64,000 nucleotides of DNA from Paraclostridium bifermentans (GCF_019916025.1 NZ_CP079737.1:2914001-2978000), one strand, 5' to 3'; numbered from the stretch's first letter, positions 51,961-61,083 are shown. A program made the numbers and translations. The notes: generated from the letters alone by a model not told the origin.

Positions 51961-51993
51961 AAGGGATTGCAAGTTATTAGCTTATAATCCCTT
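51961..51993 (-). terminator. intercistronic hairpin nanA-nanT
   Basis: AAGGGATT...AATCCCTT with imperfect inner pairing, followed by AAAATTTAATTT on the minus strand; no proper U-run. Probably mRNA stability or partial attenuation. Confidence 0.45.
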
Positions 51994-52013
51994 ATTTATT
52001 TTAAATTTTAACT

Positions 52014-52883
52014 TTATTTAAAGTATTTATTGTTAATCTCTTTTGCCTTTGCTATCATTTCATTTGTAGCTTCTTTCATAGGTTGTCTACAATATCCAGC
52101 TTCCACACCTTGTTCCTCAAGTATAGCTTTTATTGTCTGATATAATCCATTGTTTAATATATCTGTTATTAAATCATTAGTTATATGTTGTATCTCTAGA
52201 GCTTCTGCTACTTTTCCTTCTTTAGCTAACTCAAATATTTGTCTTGCTCTAACTCCATTTACATTAAATGTAGAACCTATAGCTCCATCAACTCCAAGTA
52301 CAGTAGCTGGTAACATCATTTCATCAAATCCAGCATATATTAGTTTGTCTGGGAATCTTTTTCTCATTCTTTCTAATAAGTAAAAGTCTGCTGCTGTAAA
52401 TTTAACTCCTATTATTTTTTCATTTTCAAATAATTCACCAAATTGGTCTAAACTCATATTAACACCAGTTAAAAATGGTATTGAATATATTATTAATTTA
52501 TTATCTACTGAATTTATTATTGTTTCATAATAATGTTTTATTTCTTGGAAATCAAATTTGTAATAAAATGGTGTAACAGCGCTTATTGCATCATATCCCA
52601 AATCAGTAGTAAATTTAGCAAGCTCTACAGCTTCTTTTAAATTAACAGATCCTACTTGAGCTATTAATTTTACATCATTCTTAGCTTCATCTTTAGCTAT
52701 CTCAAAGATTCTCTTTTTCTCATCCGTAGATAACATAAAGTTCTCTCCTGTAGATCCCCCTACATAAAGTCCATCTATTTTACAATTATCTATATTGTGT
52801 CTTACTATTTGTCTTAAGCCCTTTTCATTTATATTTCCTTCTTTATCAAATGATACTAATAATGCTGAGTATATTCCTTTCAT
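52014..52883 (-). CDS. nanA: N-acetylneuraminate lyase
   Basis: 289 residues, class I aldolase barrel of the DapA/NanA family. It splits Neu5Ac into ManNAc and pyruvate. GGSTGENFML is the pyruvate-binding motif; the Schiff-base Lys is in IIGVKFTAADFY, and the catalytic Tyr in LIIYSIPFLTG. The family marker around FDEMMLPATVLGVDGAIGSTFN fits NanA rather than DapA. Start ATG has GGAGG. Second gene of the operon. Confidence 0.95.
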   Translation of the reverse strand: MKGIYSALLVSFDKEGNINEKGLRQIVRHNIDNCKIDGLYVGGSTGENFMLSTDEKKRIFEIAKDEAKNDVKLIAQVGSVNLKEAVELAKFTTDLGYDAISAVTPFYYKFDFQEIKHYYETIINSVDNKLIIYSIPFLTGVNMSLDQFGELFENEKIIGVKFTAADFYLLERMRKRFPDKLIYAGFDEMMLPATVLGVDGAIGSTFNVNGVRARQIFELAKEGKVAEALEIQHITNDLITDILNNGLYQTIKAILEEQGVEAGYCRQPMKEATNEMIAKAKEINNKYFK

Positions 52884-52914
52884 TATGCTTTCCTCCAGTA
52901 TTTTAATAATATTT

Positions 52915-53583
52915 TTATATGTTTATTGCATTTGCAAATTTTGCTGTAATAATTTGAGGTCTTGTAATTGCGGACCCTACAACTGCTGAATATACACCTG
53001 TTTTATAAGCTTCCTGTAAATCTTGAGGAGTATTTATCCTTCCTTCGGCAACAATAGGTATATGTAAATTCTCAACAAGTGTTCTCATCAATTCAAAATC
53101 AGGTCCATCTATACTTTTGGTGTACGAAGTATAACCTGACAATGTAGTGGATATACAATCTACACCTAACTCTTGAGCATTTACTCCCTCCTCGTAATTG
53201 GATATATCCGCCATAATTAAAATATTTTTACTTTTTATATAATCGATAAGATCTTTTAAATTTTCATTATTAGGCCTTTTACGATTAGTTGCATCTATTG
53301 CTATCATTTCACATCCACTTGTTAAAAGTTCATCTATTTCCTTCTTTGTAGGAGTTATATATATTTCTGAATCTTTATAGTTCCTCTTTATAATTCCTAC
53401 AACAGGAAGCGATGTTGCTTTTTTAATTTCTTTTATATCTTCAACCCCTTGAGCTCTAATTGCTACAGCTCCACCTTCTTTAGCTGCACTAGCCATTTTA
53501 CCCATTACAAATGGGCTATGTAGCGGTTCATCTTCTAAAGCTTGGCATGATACTATCAGTTTATTTTTAATAATATCTAACAT
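52915..53583 (-). CDS. nanE: N-acetylmannosamine-6-phosphate 2-epimerase
   Basis: 222 residues, NanE TIM barrel: KLIVSCQALEDEPLHSPFVMGKMASAAKEGGAVAIRAQG, VVGIIKRNY, IAIDATNRKRP, IPIVAEGRINTPQDL, AVVGSAITRP. Converts ManNAc-6-P to GlcNAc-6-P for entry into amino-sugar catabolism. First gene of the nan operon (nanE-nanA-nanT-nanQ-nanK-regulator). Start ATG follows GGAG by 8 bases. nagA and nagB are not in the window. Confidence 0.95.
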   Translation of the reverse strand: MLDIIKNKLIVSCQALEDEPLHSPFVMGKMASAAKEGGAVAIRAQGVEDIKEIKKATSLPVVGIIKRNYKDSEIYITPTKKEIDELLTSGCEMIAIDATNRKRPNNENLKDLIDYIKSKNILIMADISNYEEGVNAQELGVDCISTTLSGYTSYTKSIDGPDFELMRTLVENLHIPIVAEGRINTPQDLQEAYKTGVYSAVVGSAITRPQIITAKFANAINI

Positions 53584-53626
53584 TTCTACATCTCCATTTT
53601 GAAATTTATTTTCTTTTTATGTTTTA

Positions 53627-53655
53627 ATAATACCATGCAAACTTTTTCCTTGCAA
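53627..53655 (-). promoter_or_regulatory. promoter of nan operon
   Basis: Minus strand TTGCAA (53655-53650), 17-base spacer, TATTAT (53632-53627), 44 bases upstream of nanE. Confidence 0.7.
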
Positions 53656-53719
53656 TATTTTTTCATATTTTCCTAATATTTTTTTGTTATCAAGCTGTTT
53701 CAAACTAATCCCATTGCAT

Positions 53720-53761
53720 TTTTGAAAATAAATTTCATTTCAAAGAAATTTATTTTCAAAA
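53720..53761. promoter_or_regulatory. 17-bp dyad upstream of nan promoter, operator candidate
   Basis: TTTTGAAAATAAATTTC, 8-base spacer ATTTCAAA, GAAATTTATTTTCAAAA: a perfect inverted repeat centred about 85 bases upstream of the -35 box. It contains repeated TGAAA/TTTCA half-sites of the kind seen in RpiR-type operators. Not followed by a U-run, so not a terminator. Confidence 0.55.
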
Positions 53762-53790
53762 CTATCAATTTAATGTAAATAGACAAAATA

Positions 53791-53820
53791 AAAAAAGGTA
53801 GAAAATTTTCTACCTTTTTT
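53791..53820. terminator. terminator after methyltransferase gene
   Basis: AAAAAAGGTAGAAAA / TTTTCTACCTTTTTT, fully symmetrical. Confidence 0.9.
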
Positions 53821-53832
53821 TATTTTATATAT

Positions 53833-54906
53833 TTAATTTATACTTTCTCCCATTTTTATTCCCCTACTATATTTCTTAGTAGCTTCTGTAACGGCTTTTA
53901 TATTTTCAATTGGAGCTCCTGCAGGTATATCACAGCCAGAAGCTACTATATATCCATTAGGACTATCACTAGCTTTTCCTATACATTCCTTAACACTTGA
54001 GTATACATCATCTATAGATCCATTTCTTACTATTGATACAGGATCTATATTTCCTATTATACACATTTTATCTCCAATTACATTTTTAAGAAGCTCTATA
54101 TCTTCACAATTATCTACACTGAATGCAGATAAATTCATATCTGCAATATCTTTCCAAATACCTTTTGTTTTTCCACAAATATGTAATGTTGTTTTCTGTC
54201 CAGTAATTTTATAAATTCCATTTATAGTTTTTTCAAGATATGGTTTTGCAAATTCTCGAAACTGTTTCGGACTTATTAAATCAGCTGAAGATATTGGATC
54301 TCCAATTCCACAAACTAGTCCATAACGTTCATATACTTCTTTTGCATAAGCTAAATTGCACTCTGTCATTAAATCTAATAATTTATGTAAGTTTTCTTTA
54401 TCCTTAATCATATCTCTAACTAAATTTGTAGTACCTCTAACAGCTGAAGCTGCACTAATCGGACCTGATACCCCACTTCCGATACTTACTTCTTTTCCTA
54501 ATTCTTTTTTTATTTTTCCTAAAGAATCCAGTATTATTGGTAATCTTCCATCCTTTAATGGATTTACTATATCCATGTGCTGTAACATTTTGTAATCCTT
54601 TAATGCTGGTTCGATTAAATGTGATGCCCTATCTGAATTATATCCCATTTTACTTCCAAACGCTTCACCCATACCTCTTAGCGTAACATTGATTCCAGCA
54701 CTCTCTACTCCAAGTTCCCTTACTATATATTTTTCAGCTTCTAACATTTTGTCAGAATCAAAATAATATTCTTCTACATCTATACCTGCATAAACCGCTG
54801 CAGTTTCCTCAAACATTAAACTACACGGTAATCTATCTACCCTTTCCCCTCTAAAGTACGCAGCTTTTCTTTCAATTGCATTCATTTCATCTTTATAATC
54901 GCTCAT
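53833..54906 (-). CDS. MtaA/CmuA-type corrinoid methyltransferase (uroporphyrinogen decarboxylase family)
   Basis: 357 residues. The N-terminus (ERKAAYFRGERVDRLPCSLMFEE) and the zinc motif TTLHICGKTKG ... IVASGCDIPAGAPIENIKA (His-x-Cys plus distant Cys) match MtaA/CmuA-like methyltransferases, not decarboxylating UroD, because zinc ligands are present. These enzymes move methyl groups between a corrinoid protein and coenzyme M or another thiol or folate. No corrinoid protein, MtaB-like partner or activase is adjacent, so the substrate is open. Start has AAAGGGG. Single gene with terminator. Confidence 0.85.
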   Translation of the reverse strand: MSDYKDEMNAIERKAAYFRGERVDRLPCSLMFEETAAVYAGIDVEEYYFDSDKMLEAEKYIVRELGVESAGINVTLRGMGEAFGSKMGYNSDRASHLIEPALKDYKMLQHMDIVNPLKDGRLPIILDSLGKIKKELGKEVSIGSGVSGPISAASAVRGTTNLVRDMIKDKENLHKLLDLMTECNLAYAKEVYERYGLVCGIGDPISSADLISPKQFREFAKPYLEKTINGIYKITGQKTTLHICGKTKGIWKDIADMNLSAFSVDNCEDIELLKNVIGDKMCIIGNIDPVSIVRNGSIDDVYSSVKECIGKASDSPNGYIVASGCDIPAGAPIENIKAVTEATKKYSRGIKMGESIN

Positions 54907-55084
54907 AATCAGTTCCCCTTTATCTGAATTTAATTGAAAACAATGTATTATAAATCATTCTTTTACAATTTATGTCGCTTTAATTCTACTACACTTATTT
55001 TGTATTTTCTATAAATATAGAAAATACAAATAATAAGCTATATAATTATGTTTTTTAACTATAAAATAATCAACAAAAACTAAA

Positions 55085-55117
55085 AAGAGAGATTCTTAAA
55101 ATTTAAGAATCTCTCTT
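55085..55117 (-). terminator. terminator of the cyclophilin transcript
   Basis: AAGAGAGATTCTTAAA-A-TTTAAGAATCTCTCTT; the minus-strand tail is TTTTTA. About 125 bases beyond the cyclophilin stop codon. Confidence 0.85.
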
Positions 55118-55154
55118 CCTTTATATTCTTCACTCTTCTCATCCAAAAAGCGAA

Positions 55155-55230
55155 GTAGGATTGTATATTGATTGACGAAACACTTACAAACGCAGTTTGT
55201 CGTGTGAAGAAAATCAATATACAATCCTAC
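55155..55230. repeat. large perfect hairpin in 3' UTR of cyclophilin gene
   Basis: Left arm GTAGGATTGTATATTGATT (55155-55173), right arm its exact complement (55212-55230). The 38-base loop holds a second hairpin ACAAAC-GCA-GTTTGT (55186-55200). No U-run follows; the true terminator is 40 bases further. This explains, with the terminator, the 330-base gap between 54906 and 55241. Could be a small palindromic mobile repeat or an RNA stability element. Confidence 0.8.
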
Positions 55231-55240
55231 AAACTGTCTA

Positions 55241-55765
55241 CTACATTTTTTCTACGTCTGAATAGTCTTTTCCAAATGTCTCAACAGTAACTTTTTTCAT
55301 TACTTGTGGAGTTTGAGGCTTGTCCATTCTATCTGTTCTTACAGAAGCTATTTCATCTACAACTTCTATACCTTCAATTATTCTACCAAATGATGCATAT
55401 TGTCCATCTAAGTGTGGAGAATTAGCATGCATTAAGAAAAATTGTGATCCAGCTGAGTTTGGAGCCATTGTTCTAGCCATTGATATAACTCCTCTATCAT
55501 GCTTTAAGTTGTTAGTATGTCCATTTTGAGTGAATTCTCCTCTTATTGAGTATCCTGGTCCACCCATTCCATTTCCATCAGGGCATCCACCTTGTATCAT
55601 AAATCCAGGTATAACTCTGTGGAATGTAACTCCATCATAGTATCCTGATTCTACTAAAGATACAAAGTTTTTAACAGTATTAGGAGCTATATGTGGATAT
55701 AACTCAACTTTTATTTGCTTTCCATTTTCCATTTCTATAGTTACTATAGGGTTTTTATTTTCCAT
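55241..55765 (-). CDS. peptidylprolyl isomerase, cyclophilin type
   Basis: 174 residues, cytosolic cyclophilin: VTFHRVIPGFMIQGGCPDGNGMGGPGYSI with the catalytic Arg, MAPNSAGSQFFLMHANSPHLDGQYASFGRII. It speeds cis-trans isomerisation of proline bonds during folding. Start ATG 55765 (MENKNPIVTIEM) has AAAGGAAG 8 bases upstream; the longer frame to 55804 lacks one. No signal peptide. Confidence 0.95.
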   Translation of the reverse strand: MENKNPIVTIEMENGKQIKVELYPHIAPNTVKNFVSLVESGYYDGVTFHRVIPGFMIQGGCPDGNGMGGPGYSIRGEFTQNGHTNNLKHDRGVISMARTMAPNSAGSQFFLMHANSPHLDGQYASFGRIIEGIEVVDEIASVRTDRMDKPQTPQVMKKVTVETFGKDYSDVEKM

Positions 55766-55864
55766 TTTATGTACTTCCTTTCTTATGAGTTTTTTTATTC
55801 TCATTTTATATTATATACCAATAATAATAAAAAATCACAAAAATAAGCTACTTATTTAAGCAGC

Positions 55865-56461
55865 TTATTTTTCATCAGTTGAATCTAACAATTCAGTTTC
55901 TTCGTATTTAATATCTAATAAATCTAAAATTTGTTTTGCTCTATCTTTAGTAGATCCTGATACTTCTACATAATTTATATTCTCAGACTTTAAGAAACTT
56001 AATATAGCTTCATCTATTTGTATAGCAATACTTTCATCTTGCCATCTAACTCCATCTTTAACATATCCAAATTGTCTTGGAACATAAACTATCATATCAT
56101 AGTTTTGTATATCTTCTATAGCTAGACAATATAAGTCTTTTAAAATTTGAATTTCTTTATTAGTTCTTTTTCTGTCACCTAACATAAATCTTCCATATAC
56201 ATATGGTACAAATGTAGCATAATCAGTTAGTGCATATTCAAACCCTGATAAATCATCTTCTATTTTCTTTTGACCTAAGTATATACCATATTGTTCAGAT
56301 ATAGTTTCTATCATACCTTTGTCTCTTAAATAGTCTGTTGAGTACTCTAACGCATAACCTACATCTAAGCCTGCTATTTTCATTTCAACGTATAAATGTT
56401 GTATTAATGTTGTCTTTCCACATCTAGGTCCACCTAGTACAGCAATTCTTTTAGTTGCCAT
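55865..56461 (-). CDS. P-loop NTPase (AAA_28-like)
   Basis: 198 residues. Walker A GGPRCGKTTL near 10-18. The middle part (YDMIVYVPRQFGYVKDGVRWQDESIAIQIDEAILSFL) resembles the nucleoside/NadR-type kinase C-lobe used by AAA_28 proteins. No membrane segments. Probably binds ATP/GTP; substrate unknown, perhaps a small-molecule kinase. Ribosome site GGAG is 12 bases from ATG, rather far. Single gene between cyclophilin and patatin genes. Confidence 0.75.
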   Translation of the reverse strand: MATKRIAVLGGPRCGKTTLIQHLYVEMKIAGLDVGYALEYSTDYLRDKGMIETISEQYGIYLGQKKIEDDLSGFEYALTDYATFVPYVYGRFMLGDRKRTNKEIQILKDLYCLAIEDIQNYDMIVYVPRQFGYVKDGVRWQDESIAIQIDEAILSFLKSENINYVEVSGSTKDRAKQILDLLDIKYEETELLDSTDEK

Positions 56462-56565
56462 AGTTTATATCAACTCCATTTTTATATTTCAAATTCAGAA
56501 CCTTTTTATTATACTAGCATACGCAGATTTATTCAACATTTTGAGCCTAATTCCCATTTATTAGG

Positions 56566-57309
56566 CTAGAATATTAAAGATTTAGATATTTCATATCCTT
56601 CATTAAAAATTTGTTTACAAAATTCTCCTTCAAAATTTAAAGTAGCATTTTTACTAAATTCTATATTAGGTTTTACTACAATTATATTTTCTTCCTTATA
56701 CGACTGCTTTACATAATCTGGTACTTCAAAATCTTTCTTCATAGTTATTAATACAATTTTATCAACTTTTTCATCTATCAATGGTTTTAATAACGTATTA
56801 TTTATCATTCCTCCATCTAATTTATATCCATTATATATTCCATCCATTAAATCTTTTTTAAATTGCTCCGATGGACTTAAATCTTTTGAAGGTCTAAAAG
56901 GAAGTAGTGAACTATACTTTATACTGTCTAGGCCTTGCTCATAACTTTCTTTTGATATATCTACTACAACTTCATTCATTCTTGAATTATCAATTTGCAC
57001 ATAATTTACATAGAAGTTTTTCTTAATTTTAGAGTTATCCTCAAGTTTGCTTAATAAATCAATTGCTAAAGAGTTATCCACAGTATTATCAACTATTTTG
57101 ACACCGTTTTCACCAATTGTCTGAATATTTATCCACATTTCTTTCAACTTGTTAACATTTTTTGTGTATATGTAATAACCATTTATTGCTCCTATTGAAG
57201 TTCCTGATATTACATCAAAGTCTAAACCTCTTTCACATAATCCATATATCACACCTGCTTGAAAGGCTCCTTTAGCTCCACCACCAGCTAAACATAATCC
57301 TATTTTCAT
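56566..57309 (-). CDS. patatin-like phospholipase
   Basis: 247 residues. Oxyanion-hole motif GGGAKG (9-14), nucleophile elbow GTSIG (Ser38) and the catalytic Asp in KLDGGMINN. A Ser-Asp dyad lipid acyl hydrolase of the RssA/YlbK-like bacterial group; cytosolic, no signal peptide. Substrate lipid unknown. Start ATG follows AGGAG by 9 bases. Confidence 0.92.
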   Translation of the reverse strand: MKIGLCLAGGGAKGAFQAGVIYGLCERGLDFDVISGTSIGAINGYYIYTKNVNKLKEMWINIQTIGENGVKIVDNTVDNSLAIDLLSKLEDNSKIKKNFYVNYVQIDNSRMNEVVVDISKESYEQGLDSIKYSSLLPFRPSKDLSPSEQFKKDLMDGIYNGYKLDGGMINNTLLKPLIDEKVDKIVLITMKKDFEVPDYVKQSYKEENIIVVKPNIEFSKNATLNFEGEFCKQIFNEGYEISKSLIF

Positions 57310-57353
57310 ACTAATTCACTCCTAACCTAAGTTTTTATTTATATAATAAATTT

Positions 57354-57393
57354 AGGGGGTGTATAAAGGTAAAAGCCTTTTATACATCCCCCC
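57354..57393. terminator. long hairpin terminator after aminopeptidase gene
   Basis: AGGGGGTGTATAAAGG / CCTTTTATACATCCCCC, 6-base loop; T-run on the plus-strand side, T-rich TAAATTTATT on the minus side. Confidence 0.75.
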
Positions 57394-57416
57394 TTTTTAA
57401 TTTATCTATTTAAATC

Positions 57417-58715
57417 TTATAATTCATAAAACTTTTTAAAAGTTTTATATATATCCATATGATCTTCTACGCATCCTAATTCTCTTATAGAGTGCATAGC
57501 TAATATTGGACTTCCAACATCAACAGATGGTATATCTATATGAGTAGATGATATAGGTCCAATTGTGCTTCCACCTCTTACATCAGATCTATTAACAAAT
57601 TCTTGGCAGTTTACTCCTGCTTCTTTGCATATAGTTTTATACACAGCTATAGATTGGCTATCACTAGTATAAGCTTGGTTTGCATTTATTTTTATAACAG
57701 GCCCTTTCCCCATAACAGGTCTATTTGTTGGGTCATGCTTCTCTCCTACATTAGGATGAACTGCATGTGCAAGGTCTGCAGATATTATAAATGAAGAATA
57801 TAAACTTCTAAAAAATTCTTCTCTATTTTGACCTAAACATAAAGATATTCTTTCTAATACATTTAATAGCATATTAGAATCAGCACCTTGCTTAGTTGAA
57901 CTTCCAACTTCTTCATTATCAAATACAGCAACTACATTCACTCCATTTAATGATTTAGCATCTATAAGTGCATGTAAACTAGCATGCGCCATTGATAGGT
58001 TATCTAATCTTCCACAAGATATCATTTCTTCATTAGGCCCTATTAACATGCCTTTTTCATATTCGTATAAAAATAAATCAAAATCAATAATTTCTTCTAT
58101 TTTTCTTCCTAATTCTTTAGCTATAGTTTTTAAAAGGAAGTTATCTTTTTCTAGAGAATCATTTAATAATCCCACTAATGGTAACATGTCTTTTTGCTTG
58201 TTAAGAGCTACACCTTCATTAACTTCTCTATTCATGTGTATTGCTAAATTAGGAATTATACATATAGGTTTATTTATATTTACTAAAGTTTCTTCAGGTC
58301 TTAATACACTTTCTCCTTTAAGTACAACTCTTCCTGCTATTGCTAACGGTCTATCTAACCATGTATTTAGTATAGGACCTCCATAGCATTCTGTATTTAA
58401 TTTTAAGTAAGTTTTTTCAGCTTCCATTTCTGGATTTGGCTTAACTCTAAAAGATGGAGAATCTGAATGTGATCCTATTATTCTAAATCCATCTTCTTTT
58501 AAATTGTTAGTGTTTATGGTAAATGCAACTATTGCTGATGAGTTTTTAGTTGTATAGTATTTTCCATCTTGCTCTAGTTTCCATTCTTCTCTTGAGTCAA
58601 GTTTTTTAAACCCATTTAATTTTAATAACTCTTCAGATGTTTCTACTGAGTGAAAAGCTGTAGGGCTTTTCTCTATAAACCCTATTAAGTTTCTTGCAAA
58701 TTCTTTTGAATTCAT
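57417..58715 (-). CDS. M18 family aminopeptidase
   Basis: 432 residues, dinuclear zinc aminopeptidase that removes N-terminal acidic or neutral residues. Motifs: RIIGSHSDSPSFRVKP (first metal His), CGRLDNLSMAHASLHAL (bridging Asp), VAVFDNEEVGSSTKQGADS (Glu pair), ISADLAHAVHPN, and the C-terminal HSIRELGCVEDHMDIYKTF. Full length, cytosolic. Start has AAGGGGG. Related to ApeA/LAP4. Confidence 0.95.
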   Translation of the reverse strand: MNSKEFARNLIGFIEKSPTAFHSVETSEELLKLNGFKKLDSREEWKLEQDGKYYTTKNSSAIVAFTINTNNLKEDGFRIIGSHSDSPSFRVKPNPEMEAEKTYLKLNTECYGGPILNTWLDRPLAIAGRVVLKGESVLRPEETLVNINKPICIIPNLAIHMNREVNEGVALNKQKDMLPLVGLLNDSLEKDNFLLKTIAKELGRKIEEIIDFDLFLYEYEKGMLIGPNEEMISCGRLDNLSMAHASLHALIDAKSLNGVNVVAVFDNEEVGSSTKQGADSNMLLNVLERISLCLGQNREEFFRSLYSSFIISADLAHAVHPNVGEKHDPTNRPVMGKGPVIKINANQAYTSDSQSIAVYKTICKEAGVNCQEFVNRSDVRGGSTIGPISSTHIDIPSVDVGSPILAMHSIRELGCVEDHMDIYKTFKKFYEL

Positions 58716-58741
58716 TACAAATCCCCCTTAAAACTTTTATT

Positions 58742-60964
58742 TTATAATAAATCAAGTGTCGTATATTCTTTATTTATCTTCTTTATACCTTGATTATTAA
58801 AAGCTATTGTTAAGTCAGATCCAACAGCTGCTACTACAGTTCCTACCCCAAATTTAGGATGATAAACCTTTGAACCTAATTTTATATCATCAGATGTAGG
58901 TTCTGGCTTATTTTCTTTTATAGTGGCATGTACCTTATTTGCTACACTAGCCTTATTCATAGATTTCATATATTTTTGCTTATATTTATCTAATATATTG
59001 TAATTAGCTTTAGAATAGCTTAATTCATGTTCTTCTTTATTTAATTTTTCTATACACTCCTCTGGAAGTTCTTCCATAAATCTAGATTGTATAGATGGAT
59101 TAGTTTTTCCATAAAGAGTTCTTTTCTTTGTAAGTGTCATGAAAAGTTCTTTTTTAGCTCTTGTTATTCCAACATAACAAAGTCTTCTTTCTTCCTCTAT
59201 ATCAGATTCACTCATAGATCTTACTGCTCTAGATATAGGGAATAATCCTTCTTCCATACCAACTAAATGAACAACTGGAAACTCAAGTCCCTTAGATGTA
59301 TGGATTGTCATAAGTGATACTCTGTCATTTTCTTCATCATCACTTTCTGTTGAAGTAAGAGCTACATTAGTTAAAAATGTTTCTAAATCTTTTTCTTCAC
59401 TAGTATTTTCAAATTCAATAGCAATTGATATAAACTCTTTTAAGTTGTCTATTCTGTCTTGAGCGTCTTCATTTTTATCTTTTTCAAGTTCATCTAAATA
59501 TCCAGTAACATCTAAAACTTTCTCTATAAGTTTACTTACTGAATAAGCATCCTTTATTACTCTAAGAGTTCCTACTAAATCTACAAATCCATTTATATTT
59601 GCTCTAGCTTTTGTAGATATATCAGAGTTAGTATCTACATCTAAAAGAACGGAGAATATACTCTCTTGCTTTAAGCTAGCTCTATCCTCTATTTTTTCTA
59701 TTGTTCTAAGTCCAATTCCTCTTTTAGGAACATTTATTATTCTCTTTAAAGATATATCATCTTGGACATTTTGAAGAACTCTTAAGTATGCAACTAAATC
59801 TTTTATTTCTTTTCTTTCATAGAATTTAGTTCCTCCATATATATTATATGGTATTTGACTTCTATTTAAAGCATCCTCTATAGCACGAGCTTGTGCATTC
59901 GCTCTGTATAATACAGCAAAGTCTTTAAAAGGTTTGTTTTGCTTTCTATGAATTCTCCATATATTATCAGCAACAAAATCTGCTTCTTCTATCTCGTCTG
60001 ATGTTACCTGTATCTTAATCTTTTCGCCTTCTTTTTGCTCACTCCAAAGTTTTTTTCTCTTTCTTTCTATATTATTAGAGATAACTGTATTAGCTGCATC
60101 TAATATAACTTGAGTTGATCTATAATTTTGTTCTAATTTTACTACATGAACATCATCATAGTCTCTTTCAAATTCAAGTATATTTCTTATATCTGCACCT
60201 CTCCATCCATATATACTTTGGTCATCATCTCCAACAACACATATGTTTTGATGCTCTTTAGCTAGCAACTTTATAAATTCATATTGAGCTTTACTTGTAT
60301 CTTGATACTCATCTACCATTATATATCTAAATTTATTTATATAGTATGCTAGTACACTTTCTTCCGTTTTTAGTAACTCAACAGTTTTTATTATTAAATC
60401 ATCAAAGTCTAGTGCACTATTTCTTTTTAAACGGTCTTGGTATAAAGTATATACATCTGCAATTTTACTCATTCTCGCATCATTTCTATGCATATCTTTA
60501 TATTCTTTAGGACTTAATAATTTATCTTTTGCTCCAGAAATATAACTTATAACTACTTTAGGTTCAAAAGATTTATCACTTAAGTTTAATTCCTTTAAAC
60601 AATCTTTAACTAAAGTAACTTGGTCTGAGCTATCATATATAACGAAAGATCTATTATATCCGATTCTATTTATATCTTTTCTAAGAATTCTAACACAGCA
60701 TGAATGGAAAGTTGTTATCCACATATCTTTGACATCCGAATCTATAGTTTCTTCAACTCTTTCCTTCATTTCATTTGCAGCTTTATTTGTAAATGTTATT
60801 GCTAATATATTACTAGGATGTACTCCTTTATTTTTCATAAGATGAGCTATTCTTGTTGTTAAAACTCTCGTTTTTCCTGAACCAGCTCCTGCTAATATAA
60901 GCACTGGCCCTTCTGTTTTTAATACCGCTTCTTTTTGGGCGGGGTTTAGTGAATCTATATCCAT
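58742..60964 (-). CDS. pcrA: ATP-dependent DNA helicase PcrA
   Basis: 740 residues, superfamily 1 UvrD/Rep/PcrA 3'-5' helicase. Motifs: Q-motif LNPAQKEAV, Walker A GAGSGKTR (near 26-33), Walker B VDEYQDTS, GDDDQSIYGWRGA, LEQNYRST, LMTIHTSKGLEF, YVGITRAKKEL. The C-terminal Tudor-like domain binding RNA polymerase is present (LGSKVYHPKFGVGTVVAAVG). Used in repair, replication and rolling-circle plasmid replication. Second ATG (60964) chosen as it is 5 bases from GGAGG. Confidence 0.97.
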   Translation of the reverse strand: MDIDSLNPAQKEAVLKTEGPVLILAGAGSGKTRVLTTRIAHLMKNKGVHPSNILAITFTNKAANEMKERVEETIDSDVKDMWITTFHSCCVRILRKDINRIGYNRSFVIYDSSDQVTLVKDCLKELNLSDKSFEPKVVISYISGAKDKLLSPKEYKDMHRNDARMSKIADVYTLYQDRLKRNSALDFDDLIIKTVELLKTEESVLAYYINKFRYIMVDEYQDTSKAQYEFIKLLAKEHQNICVVGDDDQSIYGWRGADIRNILEFERDYDDVHVVKLEQNYRSTQVILDAANTVISNNIERKRKKLWSEQKEGEKIKIQVTSDEIEEADFVADNIWRIHRKQNKPFKDFAVLYRANAQARAIEDALNRSQIPYNIYGGTKFYERKEIKDLVAYLRVLQNVQDDISLKRIINVPKRGIGLRTIEKIEDRASLKQESIFSVLLDVDTNSDISTKARANINGFVDLVGTLRVIKDAYSVSKLIEKVLDVTGYLDELEKDKNEDAQDRIDNLKEFISIAIEFENTSEEKDLETFLTNVALTSTESDDEENDRVSLMTIHTSKGLEFPVVHLVGMEEGLFPISRAVRSMSESDIEEERRLCYVGITRAKKELFMTLTKKRTLYGKTNPSIQSRFMEELPEECIEKLNKEEHELSYSKANYNILDKYKQKYMKSMNKASVANKVHATIKENKPEPTSDDIKLGSKVYHPKFGVGTVVAAVGSDLTIAFNNQGIKKINKEYTTLDLL

Positions 60965-60996
60965 CATTACCTCCTGATTGTATATGTTATATGTAT

Positions 60997-61025
60997 ATTT
61001 TAATCTATTATCTATATTTATTCAA
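60997..61025 (-). promoter_or_regulatory. promoter of pcrA
   Basis: Minus strand TTGAAT (61025-61020), 17-base spacer, TAAAAT (61002-60997). Confidence 0.6.
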
Positions 61026-61083
61026 ATTTATTAAAAGCCCATATTAATCATATCCATTTTTTTAATTTTTTCTACAAAGAAAA

